Below are positions 35,321 to 43,660 of a DNA stretch of 64,000 nucleotides, piece after piece. This DNA comes from Paenibacillus lycopersici (GTDB lineage Bacteria > Bacillota > Bacilli > Paenibacillales > Paenibacillaceae), in contig NZ_CP048209.1 in assembly GCF_010119935.1 (NCBI RefSeq), forward strand, positions 1,917,501 to 1,981,500. Direction: 5' to 3'. The notes below the pieces were generated by a model. That model worked only from the letters and a program-made list of their open reading frames with translations. It was not told where the DNA came from and did no database searches. The translations under genes and the position numbers were made by a program. Positions within the stretch are counted from its first letter, which is position 1. Each line of letters starts with the position of its first letter.

Positions 35321-36403
35321 ATGAGAAAAACCGACATAAACTCCGTAGCTCCGGGAGATAAGCTTGCCCGCCCTATTTTGCAGGAGAATGGCAATGTTTT
35401 GCTCGGCGTCGGCGTTGAGCTTAACCAGCGTTTCATTGACAGGTTAATGGGGCTTGGCATCGAAACGTTATTCGTGGACGACCCGATGACCGAAGGGCTG
35501 GAGCCGACTTCCGCCATTCGGGACGATACGCACAAGCAAGCGAGGGACGCCATCTATAAGACGATGACCACGCTGATGGATCAGCCGGTCATTAAAGGGA
35601 GAACGATCGCCCCCGAGCTTGGCCGTACGTTCCGTAAAGTGTTCAGCGAGATCATACATGATCTCATGGGACGCGAAGAAGTCATGGTCAGTTTATCGAA
35701 TATCAACTTCGCCGACAGCTATCTGTTCAATCACTCGCTTAACGTTGCGATTCTGTCAGGTATTATGGGGCTGGCAAAAGGGTATAATCGAAATCAGCTG
35801 GAAGAGCTTGGCATGGGCGCATTGCTGTTCGATGTCGGCATGACCAAAATACCGAAGGAACTGCTGAAGAAGCCCGGCATCTATACGCCGGCCGAGCGTG
35901 CGCAGATGGAGAAGCACACGCAGGAAGGCTTCAACATCATCCGGGCCCAGCATGATATCTCGCTCTTGTCGGCCCATTGCGCGTTTCAGCATCATGAACG
36001 TTACGACGGCTCCGGTTATCCGCGGAAGCTGAAGCGGGACGAGATTCATGAATACGCCCAAATTGTCGCGATCGCGGACGTATACGACGCGTTGACGTCG
36101 ACCCGGCCGCATCGGAAGCGGTTCACCCCCTCGGAAGCGATCGAATTTCTGTTCGCGGCGGGCAATACATATTTTGATTTGGATTTGATCAAGGTGTTTT
36201 GCAAGCATATCTCGATCTATCCCGTTGCCACGACGGTCCTGCTCAATTCCGGGCAGATCGCGGTCGTTGCGGTCAACAATCCGCTGGCGGTCCATCGGCC
36301 GATCGTGCGCGTCATCCGGGAGAAGGACGGAACGCTTCCGCCGTCGGGTTATCAGATCGATCTGAAAGACGAGCCCAGCCTCGTTATTGTCAAAGAAGTG
36401 TAA
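35321..36403 (+). CDS. HD-GYP protein, HD His replaced by Phe
   Basis: 360 residues. The HD-GYP core is recognisable: HSLNVAILSG (His138), then LLFDVGMTKIP at about 168-178 where the family normally has LLHDIGKIxIP, KHTQEG (His199), HHERYDGSGYP (224-234) and AIADVYDALTS (Asp253). Thus the His of the HD pair is Phe170 and the following Lys is Met. The other metal ligands and the HHExxDGxGYP signature remain. The protein may still bind cyclic di-GMP, or cut it by an altered metal site. N-terminal 110 residues are a DUF3391-like or unknown segment. It shares the block with two cyclases. Confidence 0.85.
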   Translation: MRKTDINSVAPGDKLARPILQENGNVLLGVGVELNQRFIDRLMGLGIETLFVDDPMTEGLEPTSAIRDDTHKQARDAIYKTMTTLMDQPVIKGRTIAPELGRTFRKVFSEIIHDLMGREEVMVSLSNINFADSYLFNHSLNVAILSGIMGLAKGYNRNQLEELGMGALLFDVGMTKIPKELLKKPGIYTPAERAQMEKHTQEGFNIIRAQHDISLLSAHCAFQHHERYDGSGYPRKLKRDEIHEYAQIVAIADVYDALTSTRPHRKRFTPSEAIEFLFAAGNTYFDLDLIKVFCKHISIYPVATTVLLNSGQIAVVAVNNPLAVHRPIVRVIREKDGTLPPSGYQIDLKDEPSLVIVKEV

Positions 36404-36445
36404 TGAAGCATCCGATCGAACGCGTATCCAATCAACTTCATAGAC

Positions 36446-36543
36446 ATCGAAACTGGCAAACTTGTCGAAAGGCAAGGACGCAAAGCCACAGGGTCTAAGG
36501 TTCGTCAATGACGAATAACTGATAGCCTGGCTGCCGAAATGGA
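36446..36543 (+). ncRNA. Cyclic di-GMP-I riboswitch (GEMM-I)
   Basis: The core is textbook: GGCAAAC (36455-36461), then a stem with a GAAA tetraloop (36467-36470), GGACGCAAAGCC (36476-36487), the TCTAAGG junction near 36494 and the receptor-like AACTGATAGCCTGG (about 36517-36530), closing at CTGCCG. It lies between the HD-GYP gene and the PilZ gene, whose start is 80 bases on. A terminator hairpin with a T run sits between them, so it very likely controls the PilZ gene by transcription termination; the direction (on or off) is not decided by reading alone. Confidence 0.93.
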
Positions 36544-36568
36544 CCCCTGACGGTTGTCAGGGCCTGCA

Positions 36569-36602
36569 AGCGGCTCCGGTATGAAGGAAGCGCTTTTTTT
36601 CA
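36569..36602 (+). terminator. Expression-platform terminator of the riboswitch
   Basis: AGCGGCTCC pairs with GGAAGCGCT, followed by seven T (36594-36600). A CCCCTGAC/GTCAGGG hairpin lies just before it and could be part of the switching helices. Confidence 0.8.
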
Positions 36603-36622
36603 TTTTTAGAGGAGGAAACGGC

Positions 36623-37336
36623 ATGACCGGAGGGACAAGAGCGAAGGACCGGGACATCTACGTCAGCGAGAAGCCGAAATTCGCCGTCAAATCATTGCTG
36701 CACAGCCGAACGGTCGTCGAGAAGGAAGGTTACGTCTCAACCGGCATTTTAGCCCATGCCGAGGGAGACATGCTTGAAATCGAGCTGTCGGAATTTAAAC
36801 AGTTCGCATTGGGCGAACCCGTCGAGTTAACCTTCTATTCGCCGGTCGGCATTCATCGCATGCGTTCGACGATCATAGCGAAAGCGGACGGCGCGCTCGC
36901 GGTGTTGTTCCCCGAGCGTTCATTCGCCGGACTGGAAGAGCGGCGCGAATCGCCTCGCGTGGATGCCGCCGTACAAGGGACGATGACGTATTCGCTGTCC
37001 CGCGAGATGACGGTTCGCGGCGAATCGATGAGCGTCGAAGTCGAAGAGAATTTCGAATTGATCACGCAGAACATTAGCGACTCGGGCATCGCTTTCCGGC
37101 TGGCTGTCGGCCCGAAGCTGAGCAGCGGCGATATTGTCGGCGTAACGCTTGAGCTGGAGGCGCCGTTCGAATGCCAGGTGGAAATCATCCGCAAGGACGA
37201 AGGCGCCGAATGGACAACATACGGCGGGCGGTTCCTGGAATTGGACGAGCAGCAGCGCCGTGCCTTGCGGGCGTTCGTCATCCACAAGCAGGTAGGCGCT
37301 TATTTCCGGATGAAGAACGAGAAGAAGAAACGATAG
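36623..37336 (+). CDS. PilZ-domain protein (YcgR-like)
   Basis: 237 residues from the ATG at 36623, with GAGGAGG upstream. An N-terminal YcgR-like beta domain (about 15-105, with ..VELTFYSPVGIHRMRSTII) is followed by PilZ: RRESPR (RxxxR at 108-112) and NISDSG (150-155), the two cyclic di-GMP-binding motifs, with a closing beta strand ...YGGRFLELD. Basic C-terminal tail. This layout is that of flagellar brakes, but no flagellar gene is near; control of exopolysaccharide or motility is equally possible. It is under the cyclic di-GMP riboswitch. Confidence 0.9.
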   Translation: MTGGTRAKDRDIYVSEKPKFAVKSLLHSRTVVEKEGYVSTGILAHAEGDMLEIELSEFKQFALGEPVELTFYSPVGIHRMRSTIIAKADGALAVLFPERSFAGLEERRESPRVDAAVQGTMTYSLSREMTVRGESMSVEVEENFELITQNISDSGIAFRLAVGPKLSSGDIVGVTLELEAPFECQVEIIRKDEGAEWTTYGGRFLELDEQQRRALRAFVIHKQVGAYFRMKNEKKKR

Positions 37337-37343
37337 CGGGATG

Positions 37344-37386
37344 AAGGAAGACGTCTGACCGGACAACGGTGGCGTCTTCCTTTTTT
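37344..37386 (+). terminator. Terminator after the PilZ gene
   Basis: AAGGAAGACG pairs with CGTCTTCCTT around a 19-base loop, followed by a run of T. Confidence 0.88.
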
Positions 37387-37428
37387 CAAAGTATGGCATG
37401 CCGATTGGGCTGCCGAGGGAAGGTTTGA

Positions 37429-39756
37429 ATGTTGCGTAGGATTCGGCTTGGTTTGGGAACGCTGCTGACGGCAGCGGCGCTGACGGGGGCGGCGTTCCGA
37501 TACGGAATGTTTTTCGACGAGGCGTTCTACAGGTGGGAAGGACTGATCTGCCTGTCGGCGCTGCTCGTCATAGGGATGCGAGTCGTCCGAGCACGGACGT
37601 TGGCGCGGCGAGGGCGAATGCAGGCAGGGCAAATGCAAGGGCAAGGGCAAATGCAAGAGCAAGAGCAAGGGCAAGAGCAAGAGCAAATGCAAGAGCAAAT
37701 GCAAATGCAAATGCAAGGGCAAATGCAAGGACGAGTACAGGAAGGGAATTCTCCTTCCTTCTTGCTAGTATTGGGCTTGCTCCTGATTGCGCTGTTGTAT
37801 GGGGCGGCGCTTCTGGTCCATCCGGCGTCCGTGCTCGGCAGCTTGCAGCAGACGCTTCGGTATTGCGCGTTCGCGGGGTTTGCGCTGCTGCTGCAGGTAA
37901 GCTTCGCTGCGCCGGATAGACGCGCTTGGCTGTCTGCCGCCCTGCAGGCATCGGGGCTCGCCGTCGCCGGCTGCGCCTTGGCGGGATGGATGGGCGCGTT
38001 ATCTTTCCCGTCCATGGTCATGACGAGCGGCGATGCGAGACTGACTGCCGTCGGCGCCCGGCTGGCGGGCTTCGTACAGTATCCGAATTTCTTGGGTGCG
38101 GTCGCCGCCGCCTATCTGCTCTGGAGCTGGCTGCTCCTGCTGCGCGCCCGTTCGCTGGCCGGCTTCGCATTGGTTTCGGCCGGAGCCGTCCCGTATCTGC
38201 TCGTCATGCTGCTTACGGAGTCCAGAGGCGCCTGGGCCGCTGCCGCGCTGGCCTGGCTGGCGGGCTGCTTGCTGCTGAAGGGCAGAAAACGCTGCGCTTG
38301 GCTGCTCTATGGCGGCTGGACGCTCGTCTGCGGCAGTGCCGCCTGCCGCGCGGTAATCGGCGCCTGGCCGCATGCGGCGGCAGGCGGGACCGGCGCCGAA
38401 GCGGCCGTTGCGGCGGCGCTGCCAATGCTGGCGGTCTTCTGCGCCGCACCGGTCGGCTTGCTCGGTATGCGGGCGTGGATCGGCCGCTGCCGGGAGCGCC
38501 TGCTTCCGGGGCTGTCCATTGCGGCTTGGCTCGCCGCCGTTGTCGGGATGACGCAGCTGCTCCCGCCGGCGGTGTACGGCAGGCTGGGAGGCGGCGGCGC
38601 TTCCTATGCGACGGCTGCGACGAGAGGGCTCTATTACCGCGACGCCTGGAAGCTGATCCGGGAGGCGCCGCTGCTCGGCAGAGGAGGCGACGCCTGGCGG
38701 AGCCTCTTCAAGGAGGTTCAGTCGCAGCCGTACGTCGGAAATGAAGTGCACAGCGGGTTGCTGGAGCTTGTACTCGATTTGGGTCTCATCGGACTGCTAG
38801 CAGCGATGCTTGTCCTGGCTGCGGCGCTTATTCCCGTGTGGAAGCGAGAACGGACGGGGCTCCTGCCGATCGGCGTGCTGCTCCTCCATGCGCTGATCGA
38901 TTTCGACTTGTCGTTCGGCTATGATTGGCTGCTTATCGTGAGCTGGCTTGTCTATTATGCCAGCGGCGAGCCGGCAGGTGACTCGGTCGGAGGTATAAGG
39001 GCGGGGGCAAGCGGTGGAGGAAGCAGCAGAGGCCGTGTAATGATGGCCGCGGTGGCGGAGAGAAGCAGCCGTGCAGCCCGCCGGATAGCTGACGGGAGAA
39101 GCTGGCGAGCCGCGCTGATGGCCGCGGCTGCCGGCTGTTTCGCCGCCGCCGCGATCCTCGGCTGGCGGTTCGATGCCGCCGTGCGGCACCGCGAGACGGC
39201 CGCGGCCGCCTCCGGCGCGGCACGCACGGCCGCGCTCCGCGCGGCGCTCGAGGCGAATCCGTACTGGACGCGGATTCGCCTCGAGCTGGCCGCTCTTGCG
39301 CCGCCGCCGGAACGGGCGGCGCTGCTGGCGGCCGGACTGCGCGACGAACCGCAGTCCGTGCCGCTGATGTGGGCGCTCGGCCGCGAATCCGCCGAGCGCG
39401 GGGACGTTCGCGGCGCCGCAGGCTGGATGCGCCGCGCGCTGGAGCGTGACCGCTTCGACCGTGCGAAGCAGACGGAAGCGGTCGTGACGATGGCCCGGCT
39501 CGCGCAGACGATGCGAGCCGGGGACCGCCGGGAAGAGGCCTGGCTTGCGGCCGATGAAGCCGATGCCTTCTATGCGGCGTATGAGGCGCTCGCCGATCGC
39601 CATGCGCCGGGCGGGCGGCGCTTTACGATGACGGCCGAAGCCGAAGCGGCCGCGGAGCAATGCCGTCGCCTTGCCGTCCGCCTGTCCCTGGATCAGGCGC
39701 AAGCACAGGCGCAGCCAAACAAGCCGCCGGGGGGAATCGGTGATTCGGCGGATTGA
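37429..39756 (+). CDS. O-antigen ligase-like (Wzy_C) polysaccharide protein with Gln-repeat loop
   Basis: 775 residues; GGGAAGG precedes the ATG. About 12 membrane spans are followed by a helical, Ala/Arg-rich soluble tail with TPR-like repeats (residues about 590-740, ARTAALRAALEANPYW and similar). The region RLAGFVQYPNFLGAVAAAYLLW and the ..LLTESRGAWAAA..LAW block match Wzy_C polymerase/ligase proteins. The protein joins or polymerises polysaccharide at the membrane. A run of 17 X-Gln dipeptides lies at residues 67-100, in the first cytoplasmic or outer loop, encoded by a hexanucleotide repeat. No sugar gene is adjacent; it may be a target of the nearby cyclic di-GMP circuit. Confidence 0.82.
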   Translation: MLRRIRLGLGTLLTAAALTGAAFRYGMFFDEAFYRWEGLICLSALLVIGMRVVRARTLARRGRMQAGQMQGQGQMQEQEQGQEQEQMQEQMQMQMQGQMQGRVQEGNSPSFLLVLGLLLIALLYGAALLVHPASVLGSLQQTLRYCAFAGFALLLQVSFAAPDRRAWLSAALQASGLAVAGCALAGWMGALSFPSMVMTSGDARLTAVGARLAGFVQYPNFLGAVAAAYLLWSWLLLLRARSLAGFALVSAGAVPYLLVMLLTESRGAWAAAALAWLAGCLLLKGRKRCAWLLYGGWTLVCGSAACRAVIGAWPHAAAGGTGAEAAVAAALPMLAVFCAAPVGLLGMRAWIGRCRERLLPGLSIAAWLAAVVGMTQLLPPAVYGRLGGGGASYATAATRGLYYRDAWKLIREAPLLGRGGDAWRSLFKEVQSQPYVGNEVHSGLLELVLDLGLIGLLAAMLVLAAALIPVWKRERTGLLPIGVLLLHALIDFDLSFGYDWLLIVSWLVYYASGEPAGDSVGGIRAGASGGGSSRGRVMMAAVAERSSRAARRIADGRSWRAALMAAAAGCFAAAAILGWRFDAAVRHRETAAAASGAARTAALRAALEANPYWTRIRLELAALAPPPERAALLAAGLRDEPQSVPLMWALGRESAERGDVRGAAGWMRRALERDRFDRAKQTEAVVTMARLAQTMRAGDRREEAWLAADEADAFYAAYEALADRHAPGGRRFTMTAEAEAAAEQCRRLAVRLSLDQAQAQAQPNKPPGGIGDSAD
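37627..37728 (+). repeat. Hexanucleotide repeat tract inside the polymerase gene
   Basis: Seventeen in-frame units of NNN-CAA (GGG, ATG or GAG alternating with CAA) make the sequence (X-Gln)17. Because each unit is six bases, a change in copy number would keep the frame and lengthen or shorten the loop by two residues. Confidence 0.9.
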
Positions 39757-39898
39757 TAAATCGGTGCATCCTGGCGGCTTGTTCATCTGTTCTGCAGCTA
39801 TGCCGGCCAACATTAGGCGAATTCACTGGTGGGATTGTCCACGCCGTTCGTATGCGCGCCGAATATGCTGAACCAACACATCTGCTAAAGGAGCGATG

Positions 39899-40258
39899 AT
39901 GGTGGCAGCTACGCGCGTAAAACCAAAGTACAAGGCAACGGGCACCGGCAAGGTGATCAAGCGTTCGGTTCCGCTGAACTTAATTAAGCAAGCGGGGCCT
40001 ATTTTCAGCCGGCTGACGGTCGTCTGGGTGGCAGCCAACGGCGTGCCGTTCGATACGACGGGCTTCTTCGCCCAGCTCGTCCGCAACAACCGCATCGTAG
40101 CGACGGCCGCTTTCGACCGCTTCGGCGTCGTGCGCTTCGACAATATCCGCACGCTGACGGACGTCTCGTACACGATTCGCACGTTCAGCCCGAACGGCGT
40201 CCTGTTCCGCTCGCGGTTCATTCCCGCAGGCGTCGAAACGTTCGCGATCATTGGCTGA
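39899..40258 (+). CDS. Conserved hypothetical protein, beta-rich
   Basis: 119 residues from the second of two ATGs (39896, 39899), with AAAGGAG 5 bases upstream. The sequence is beta-rich: FSRLTVVWVAANGVPFDTTGFFAQLVRNNRIVATAAFDRFGVVRFDN, ending ETFAIIG. It has a basic N-terminal tail and no signal peptide or membrane span. No family is recognised; it reads like a small jelly-roll or carbohydrate-binding-type domain, but this is a guess. It is 140 bp downstream of the polymerase gene. Confidence 0.65.
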   Translation: MVAATRVKPKYKATGTGKVIKRSVPLNLIKQAGPIFSRLTVVWVAANGVPFDTTGFFAQLVRNNRIVATAAFDRFGVVRFDNIRTLTDVSYTIRTFSPNGVLFRSRFIPAGVETFAIIG

Positions 40259-40390
40259 CCTGGCTGATCCCTCATTCGCGACGACGGCAGCAGGGCTCTC
40301 TCGAAGCAGAAGAGCCCTGCTGCCGTTTCTTCGTCTCCAGCCATTCGCGCGCAAGCATGGACGGAAGGCTGTCATCGACAGGCAAGCCGC

Positions 40391-40708
40391 TCAGCCGCCG
40401 AAAGCATCCCGGAACGCCTTGCACAGCTTCTCCCGGTCGACGTCCCACAGAGCCGCGACTTCGGCGCTGACGTTCTCGTCCCACCAATCGGACAGCAGCT
40501 TGCGGTTGCTGGCATGCTCGTGGATCCATTGAATATTCATAAAAACCTTGGCTGCATACAGCTTCTCCGCAAGCTCCACTTTCTCCGGCGGAAGGTAGAC
40601 GCCCAGTCGTTTGATCGTGCGGTACAGCTCGTTCTCGCAAGCCCGTTTGATTTTACGCGCGTTGGGGTAGGCGGACGCGTGCTTCTGGGCGGCGGCGGAA
40701 GGTTTCAT
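40391..40708 (-). CDS. Small helical hypothetical protein
   Basis: 105 residues from the ATG at 40708, with GAGGAG 9 bases upstream. All helical: HASAYPNARKIKRACENELYRTIKRLGVYLPPEKVELAEKLYAAKVFMN, then IQWIHEHASNRKLLSDWWDENVSAEVAALWDVDREKLCKAF. No domain recognised. It lies between two unrelated genes; function unknown. Confidence 0.65.
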   Translation of the reverse strand: MKPSAAAQKHASAYPNARKIKRACENELYRTIKRLGVYLPPEKVELAEKLYAAKVFMNIQWIHEHASNRKLLSDWWDENVSAEVAALWDVDREKLCKAFRDAFGG

Positions 40709-40890
40709 CGGAACCGACTCCTCTCTACCACCTATATATGCGTCCATCTGGCCATGCGTCACAGGGGGCGGCGATGGTACGACGCAGCCGTTTCCTGCCG
40801 GTTTCCCGCATGTACGCGGCATCGCTTATGCCTTGATACGCCTGCACGAACATTGCGGATTCCGATTCGCCGCCACCGCCATCGAGCAGC

Positions 40891-41337
40891 CTACAGCACG
40901 GTAATGTATCCGACCATCGGGCCGCCGTTCGCGAGCGACGTATGCGTCAGGCATTCGATGGCGAACGTGCCTTTCCGATCCGCCTTGAAATGGACGACCG
41001 TCGTCTGTCCCTTCGTCACGACGCCTTTGATGCCGAGCTCCTGGATGACAAACGGGTGCGAGGCGCCGTTGATCCCGGTGATGCGCAGCTCGACGACCTC
41101 CCCTTTATGCACGACGATGGAGGCGGGGTCCCAGCGGTACACCTCGAGTTCTTTGCCGTTCGCGATCGTCGTCTTGAACTCGCCGGTCACGAGCTCGAAT
41201 ACCTTCATTTCATTCGGCACGGACATGGCGGCGCGCGTCTGGTTCCAGCGCAGGAGGACGGCGGCGAACACGATGACGAGCACGAGCAGGTAGACGAGAC
41301 GAAGCTGTTTTTTGCTGACTACGAACATATTGGACAA
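40891..41337 (-). CDS. Membrane-anchored cupredoxin
   Basis: 148 residues from a TTG at 41337, with AAGGAAGTG 7 bases upstream. A single membrane anchor (about 12-29) is followed by a cupredoxin fold ending in a type-1 copper set: His94 in GASHPFVI, then Cys129, His132 and Met141 in ECLTHTSLANGGPMVGYI. This matches blue-copper proteins and the CuA-like domain of cytochrome oxidase subunit II, but only one Cys is present, so type 1 copper is expected. It probably transfers electrons or handles copper outside the membrane. Confidence 0.82.
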   Translation of the reverse strand: MSNMFVVSKKQLRLVYLLVLVIVFAAVLLRWNQTRAAMSVPNEMKVFELVTGEFKTTIANGKELEVYRWDPASIVVHKGEVVELRITGINGASHPFVIQELGIKGVVTKGQTTVVHFKADRKGTFAIECLTHTSLANGGPMVGYITVL

Positions 41338-41691
41338 GGCGCTTCACTTCCTTTTCGCACAAGGATTGGACTACTGCCAGTCTATGCGGGGGCTTGGCCT
41401 CCGATGCCAGCCGCCAATCGCACACAGCTCACCGCCTCCGCAGCCCATCGTCGTCCTCAAGCATACCCACGGCTCATCTCGCCTGCCCCCGCTCCTCAAA
41501 TCCGCCTCAGCGTCACCAGCCATATCGCCCCCGCTCATCCTATAATCCTTCTCTTGCATCCACGCGCCTCCATGACCCGGCATCATAGACGGTCCGCGCT
41601 GGAAGGCATGTCTTCAAATATGCTAGAATACCGTAAGAGAGACGGACCCGCTCATGCGGCGGCTCTACAAGAGAATGATAGGAGATGAAGA
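41338..41691. other. Intergenic region without a clear gene
   Basis: A 354-bp gap between the cupredoxin and DedA genes. An extended -10, TGCTAGAAT (41621-41629), precedes the DedA gene by about 60 bp. A 71-codon minus-strand frame lies in it but is not convincing. Confidence 0.5.
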
Positions 41692-42300
41692 ATGAGCTGG
41701 TTTCATGATTTGGTCAATACGCTGCTGGATTGGATTGAAGGCCTTGGCTATTTCGGCATCTTGATCGGTCTGATGATTGAAATTATTCCAAGCGAAATCG
41801 TCTTAGGCTACGCAGGCTACCTTGTATCGCAGCACACCATTTCCATGCCCGGCGCGCTGCTGTTCGGATTCGTCGGCGCCGTCGCGCAGCAATGGATATT
41901 GTACGGCATCGGACGTTTCGCGGGCCGGCCGTTCTTCGAGAAATACGGTAAATTCATCAAAATCAGCCCCAAGCATCTCGATACCGCCGAAAGCTGGTTC
42001 CGGCGCTACGGCAACGGCATCGTCTTCACGGCCCGTTTCGTTCCCGTCATGCGCCAGGTCATCTCGGTTCCGGCCGGCATCGCGCGCATGTCCTTCTGGC
42101 GGTTCACGTTCCTGACGGGCCTCGCTTCCATTCCGTGGGTGGTGCTGTTCGTCTATTTGGGACGCTCCCTCGGCGAGAACTGGGAGGATATCGACGACAA
42201 GGCGGCGCCTTACGTGCAGCCGGCCATCCTTATCGCCATCGCGGCGTTGATCGTGTACGTGCTGTACAAAGTGCTCAAGCGGCGCGGAAAATCCATCTAA
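41692..42300 (+). CDS. DedA-family membrane protein
   Basis: 202 residues; AGGAGAT precedes the ATG. Four to five spans with the DedA pattern: GYFGILIGLMIEIIPSEIVLGYAGYLVS, GAVAQQWILYGIGRFAGRPFFEKYGK, then FTARFVPVMRQVISVPAGIARMSFWRFTFLTGLASIPW, with the conserved Arg-rich, re-entrant SNARE-associated motifs. DedA proteins act as undecaprenyl-phosphate or phospholipid flippases in some bacteria; this function is inferred for the family. Confidence 0.9.
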   Translation: MSWFHDLVNTLLDWIEGLGYFGILIGLMIEIIPSEIVLGYAGYLVSQHTISMPGALLFGFVGAVAQQWILYGIGRFAGRPFFEKYGKFIKISPKHLDTAESWFRRYGNGIVFTARFVPVMRQVISVPAGIARMSFWRFTFLTGLASIPWVVLFVYLGRSLGENWEDIDDKAAPYVQPAILIAIAALIVYVLYKVLKRRGKSI

Positions 42301-42305
42301 TCCGT

Positions 42306-42335
42306 TTGTGCGCGGCGAACCCGTTTTGATACAAT
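42306..42335 (+). promoter_or_regulatory. Promoter before the thioredoxin-like gene
   Basis: TTGTGC (42306-42311), an 18-base spacer and TACAAT (42330-42335), with TG just before it (extended -10). Confidence 0.5.
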
Positions 42336-42410
42336 CGGTAATAGAGGCAATCGGCGCCATTGCGATAATCAGCCATTTCTCCCCTCAGGGGCACAAGGAG
42401 GACTTGTATA

Positions 42411-42977
42411 ATGGGTAAAAACGTAGCGAACAAGCTGGGCAAAGGCATCAGCCCGCAGCAGTTTATCGATGCCATGACGAAGAACCAGGACGCGTTCAAG
42501 GACTGGGGCAGCCGGTTCGAGTGGGCGAACGCGGAGGACCGCGAATTTTTCGAGTCGATCAACAACCGCGACGATCTGCGCTGCATGATCATTGCCGCCG
42601 ACTGGTGCGGAGACGTCGTCCGCAACGTTCCGGTCGTGTTCCAAGCGCTGGAGCTGACCGGCATGCCGGTGGAAGTGCTCATCATGGAGCAGCATCTGGA
42701 CACGATGGACGAATTTCTGACGCTCGGCGGCCGTTCGATTCCGGTCGTGCTGATCGTCGATACGGGCGGCGCCGTACTCGGCCAGTGGGGCCCTCGCCCG
42801 ACTTACGTCCAAGAGCCGATGGTCGCGTTCAAGCAAGCCAACCCGGACCGCGAAGCCGCGGACTATCAAGAGAACCTGACCGCGACCCGTCAAGAAATCG
42901 GACGCCGCTACGGTGATGGCACGGCGTACCAGCAATTGATCGTAGCCGAGCTCCGCGAGCTGCTCGCGTCCGTCTAG
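42411..42977 (+). CDS. Thioredoxin-like protein with a single active-site Cys
   Basis: 188 residues; AAGGAGG before the ATG. The fold matches the Thioredoxin_9-type family: helical N-terminus, then MIIAADWCGDVVRNVPVV, ..VEVLIMEQHLDTMDEFL, then the cis-Pro RSIPVVLIVD. The usual CxxC is WCGDV, so only the N-terminal Cys remains, and disulfide exchange of the usual kind is unlikely. It may act as a reductase with a single Cys or as a chaperone. It lies 4 bp before the MBL-fold gene. Confidence 0.8.
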   Translation: MGKNVANKLGKGISPQQFIDAMTKNQDAFKDWGSRFEWANAEDREFFESINNRDDLRCMIIAADWCGDVVRNVPVVFQALELTGMPVEVLIMEQHLDTMDEFLTLGGRSIPVVLIVDTGGAVLGQWGPRPTYVQEPMVAFKQANPDREAADYQENLTATRQEIGRRYGDGTAYQQLIVAELRELLASV

Positions 42978-42981
42978 TACG

Positions 42982-43614
42982 ATGCGCATCGAGACGTTTA
43001 CGCTGGGTCCGCTGCAGACGAATTGCTACCTCATCACCGAGGACACTGGCAAGCGCGCGTTCGTGGTCGACCCCGGCATGGGGCCGAAGCGCTTGATCGA
43101 GCGCATCCGCGAGCGCGGGCTGACGATCGAAGCGATCGTGCTGACGCACGCGCATTTCGATCATATGGCCGGCGTCGAGGACATGCGGCAGGCATTCGGC
43201 TGCCCGGTCTATCTGCATGATGAAGAGGCCGACTGGCTGGAAGACGCGCGCAAGAACGGCTCCGCGCGCTGGTCCGACGTCACGGCGCCGCTCACCACGG
43301 CGCCTGCGGAGTTCGCGCTGTCGGATGGCCAGAAGCTGGAGCTGATCGGCCATACGTTCCAGGTCATGCATACGCCGGGCCATTCCCCCGGCAGCGTGAG
43401 CCTGCTGTGCGACGGGCATCTGATCAGCGGGGACGTGCTGTTCAAGCTTTCGGTCGGACGCACGGATTTGCCCGGCGGCAAGGAACGCGACCTGTTCGAT
43501 TCCATTCGGATGAAGCTGTACAAGCTGGATCCCGCGGTCCGGGTCTATCCCGGACACGGCCCGCAAACGACAATCGGATTTGAAATGGCAAACAACCCTT
43601 ACGTGCCGGCTTAA
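42982..43614 (+). CDS. MBL-fold hydrolase, glyoxalase II-like
   Basis: 210 residues. The metallo-beta-lactamase signature THAHFDHMAG is clear (H-x-H-x-D-H), with a second His in HTPGHSPGSVSLL and Asp in GDVLF, then a final PGHGPQTT. The best family is hydroxyacylglutathione hydrolase-like (YcbL/GloB-type), which hydrolyses thioesters using zinc. Start ATG at 42982 is 4 bp after the thioredoxin-like stop, so the pair is likely coupled and may serve thiol-related detoxification. Confidence 0.88.
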   Translation: MRIETFTLGPLQTNCYLITEDTGKRAFVVDPGMGPKRLIERIRERGLTIEAIVLTHAHFDHMAGVEDMRQAFGCPVYLHDEEADWLEDARKNGSARWSDVTAPLTTAPAEFALSDGQKLELIGHTFQVMHTPGHSPGSVSLLCDGHLISGDVLFKLSVGRTDLPGGKERDLFDSIRMKLYKLDPAVRVYPGHGPQTTIGFEMANNPYVPA

Positions 43615-43660
43615 CCGCCGGTACGAAGGGTTCTATTCTTTCTTGATGGAGGAATCGCAT

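Noticed and set aside
41371..41586. 71-codon minus-strand frame with GGAGG nearby
   Set aside because: The ribosome site fits an internal ATG, but composition is poor and no domain is seen; too weak to call.
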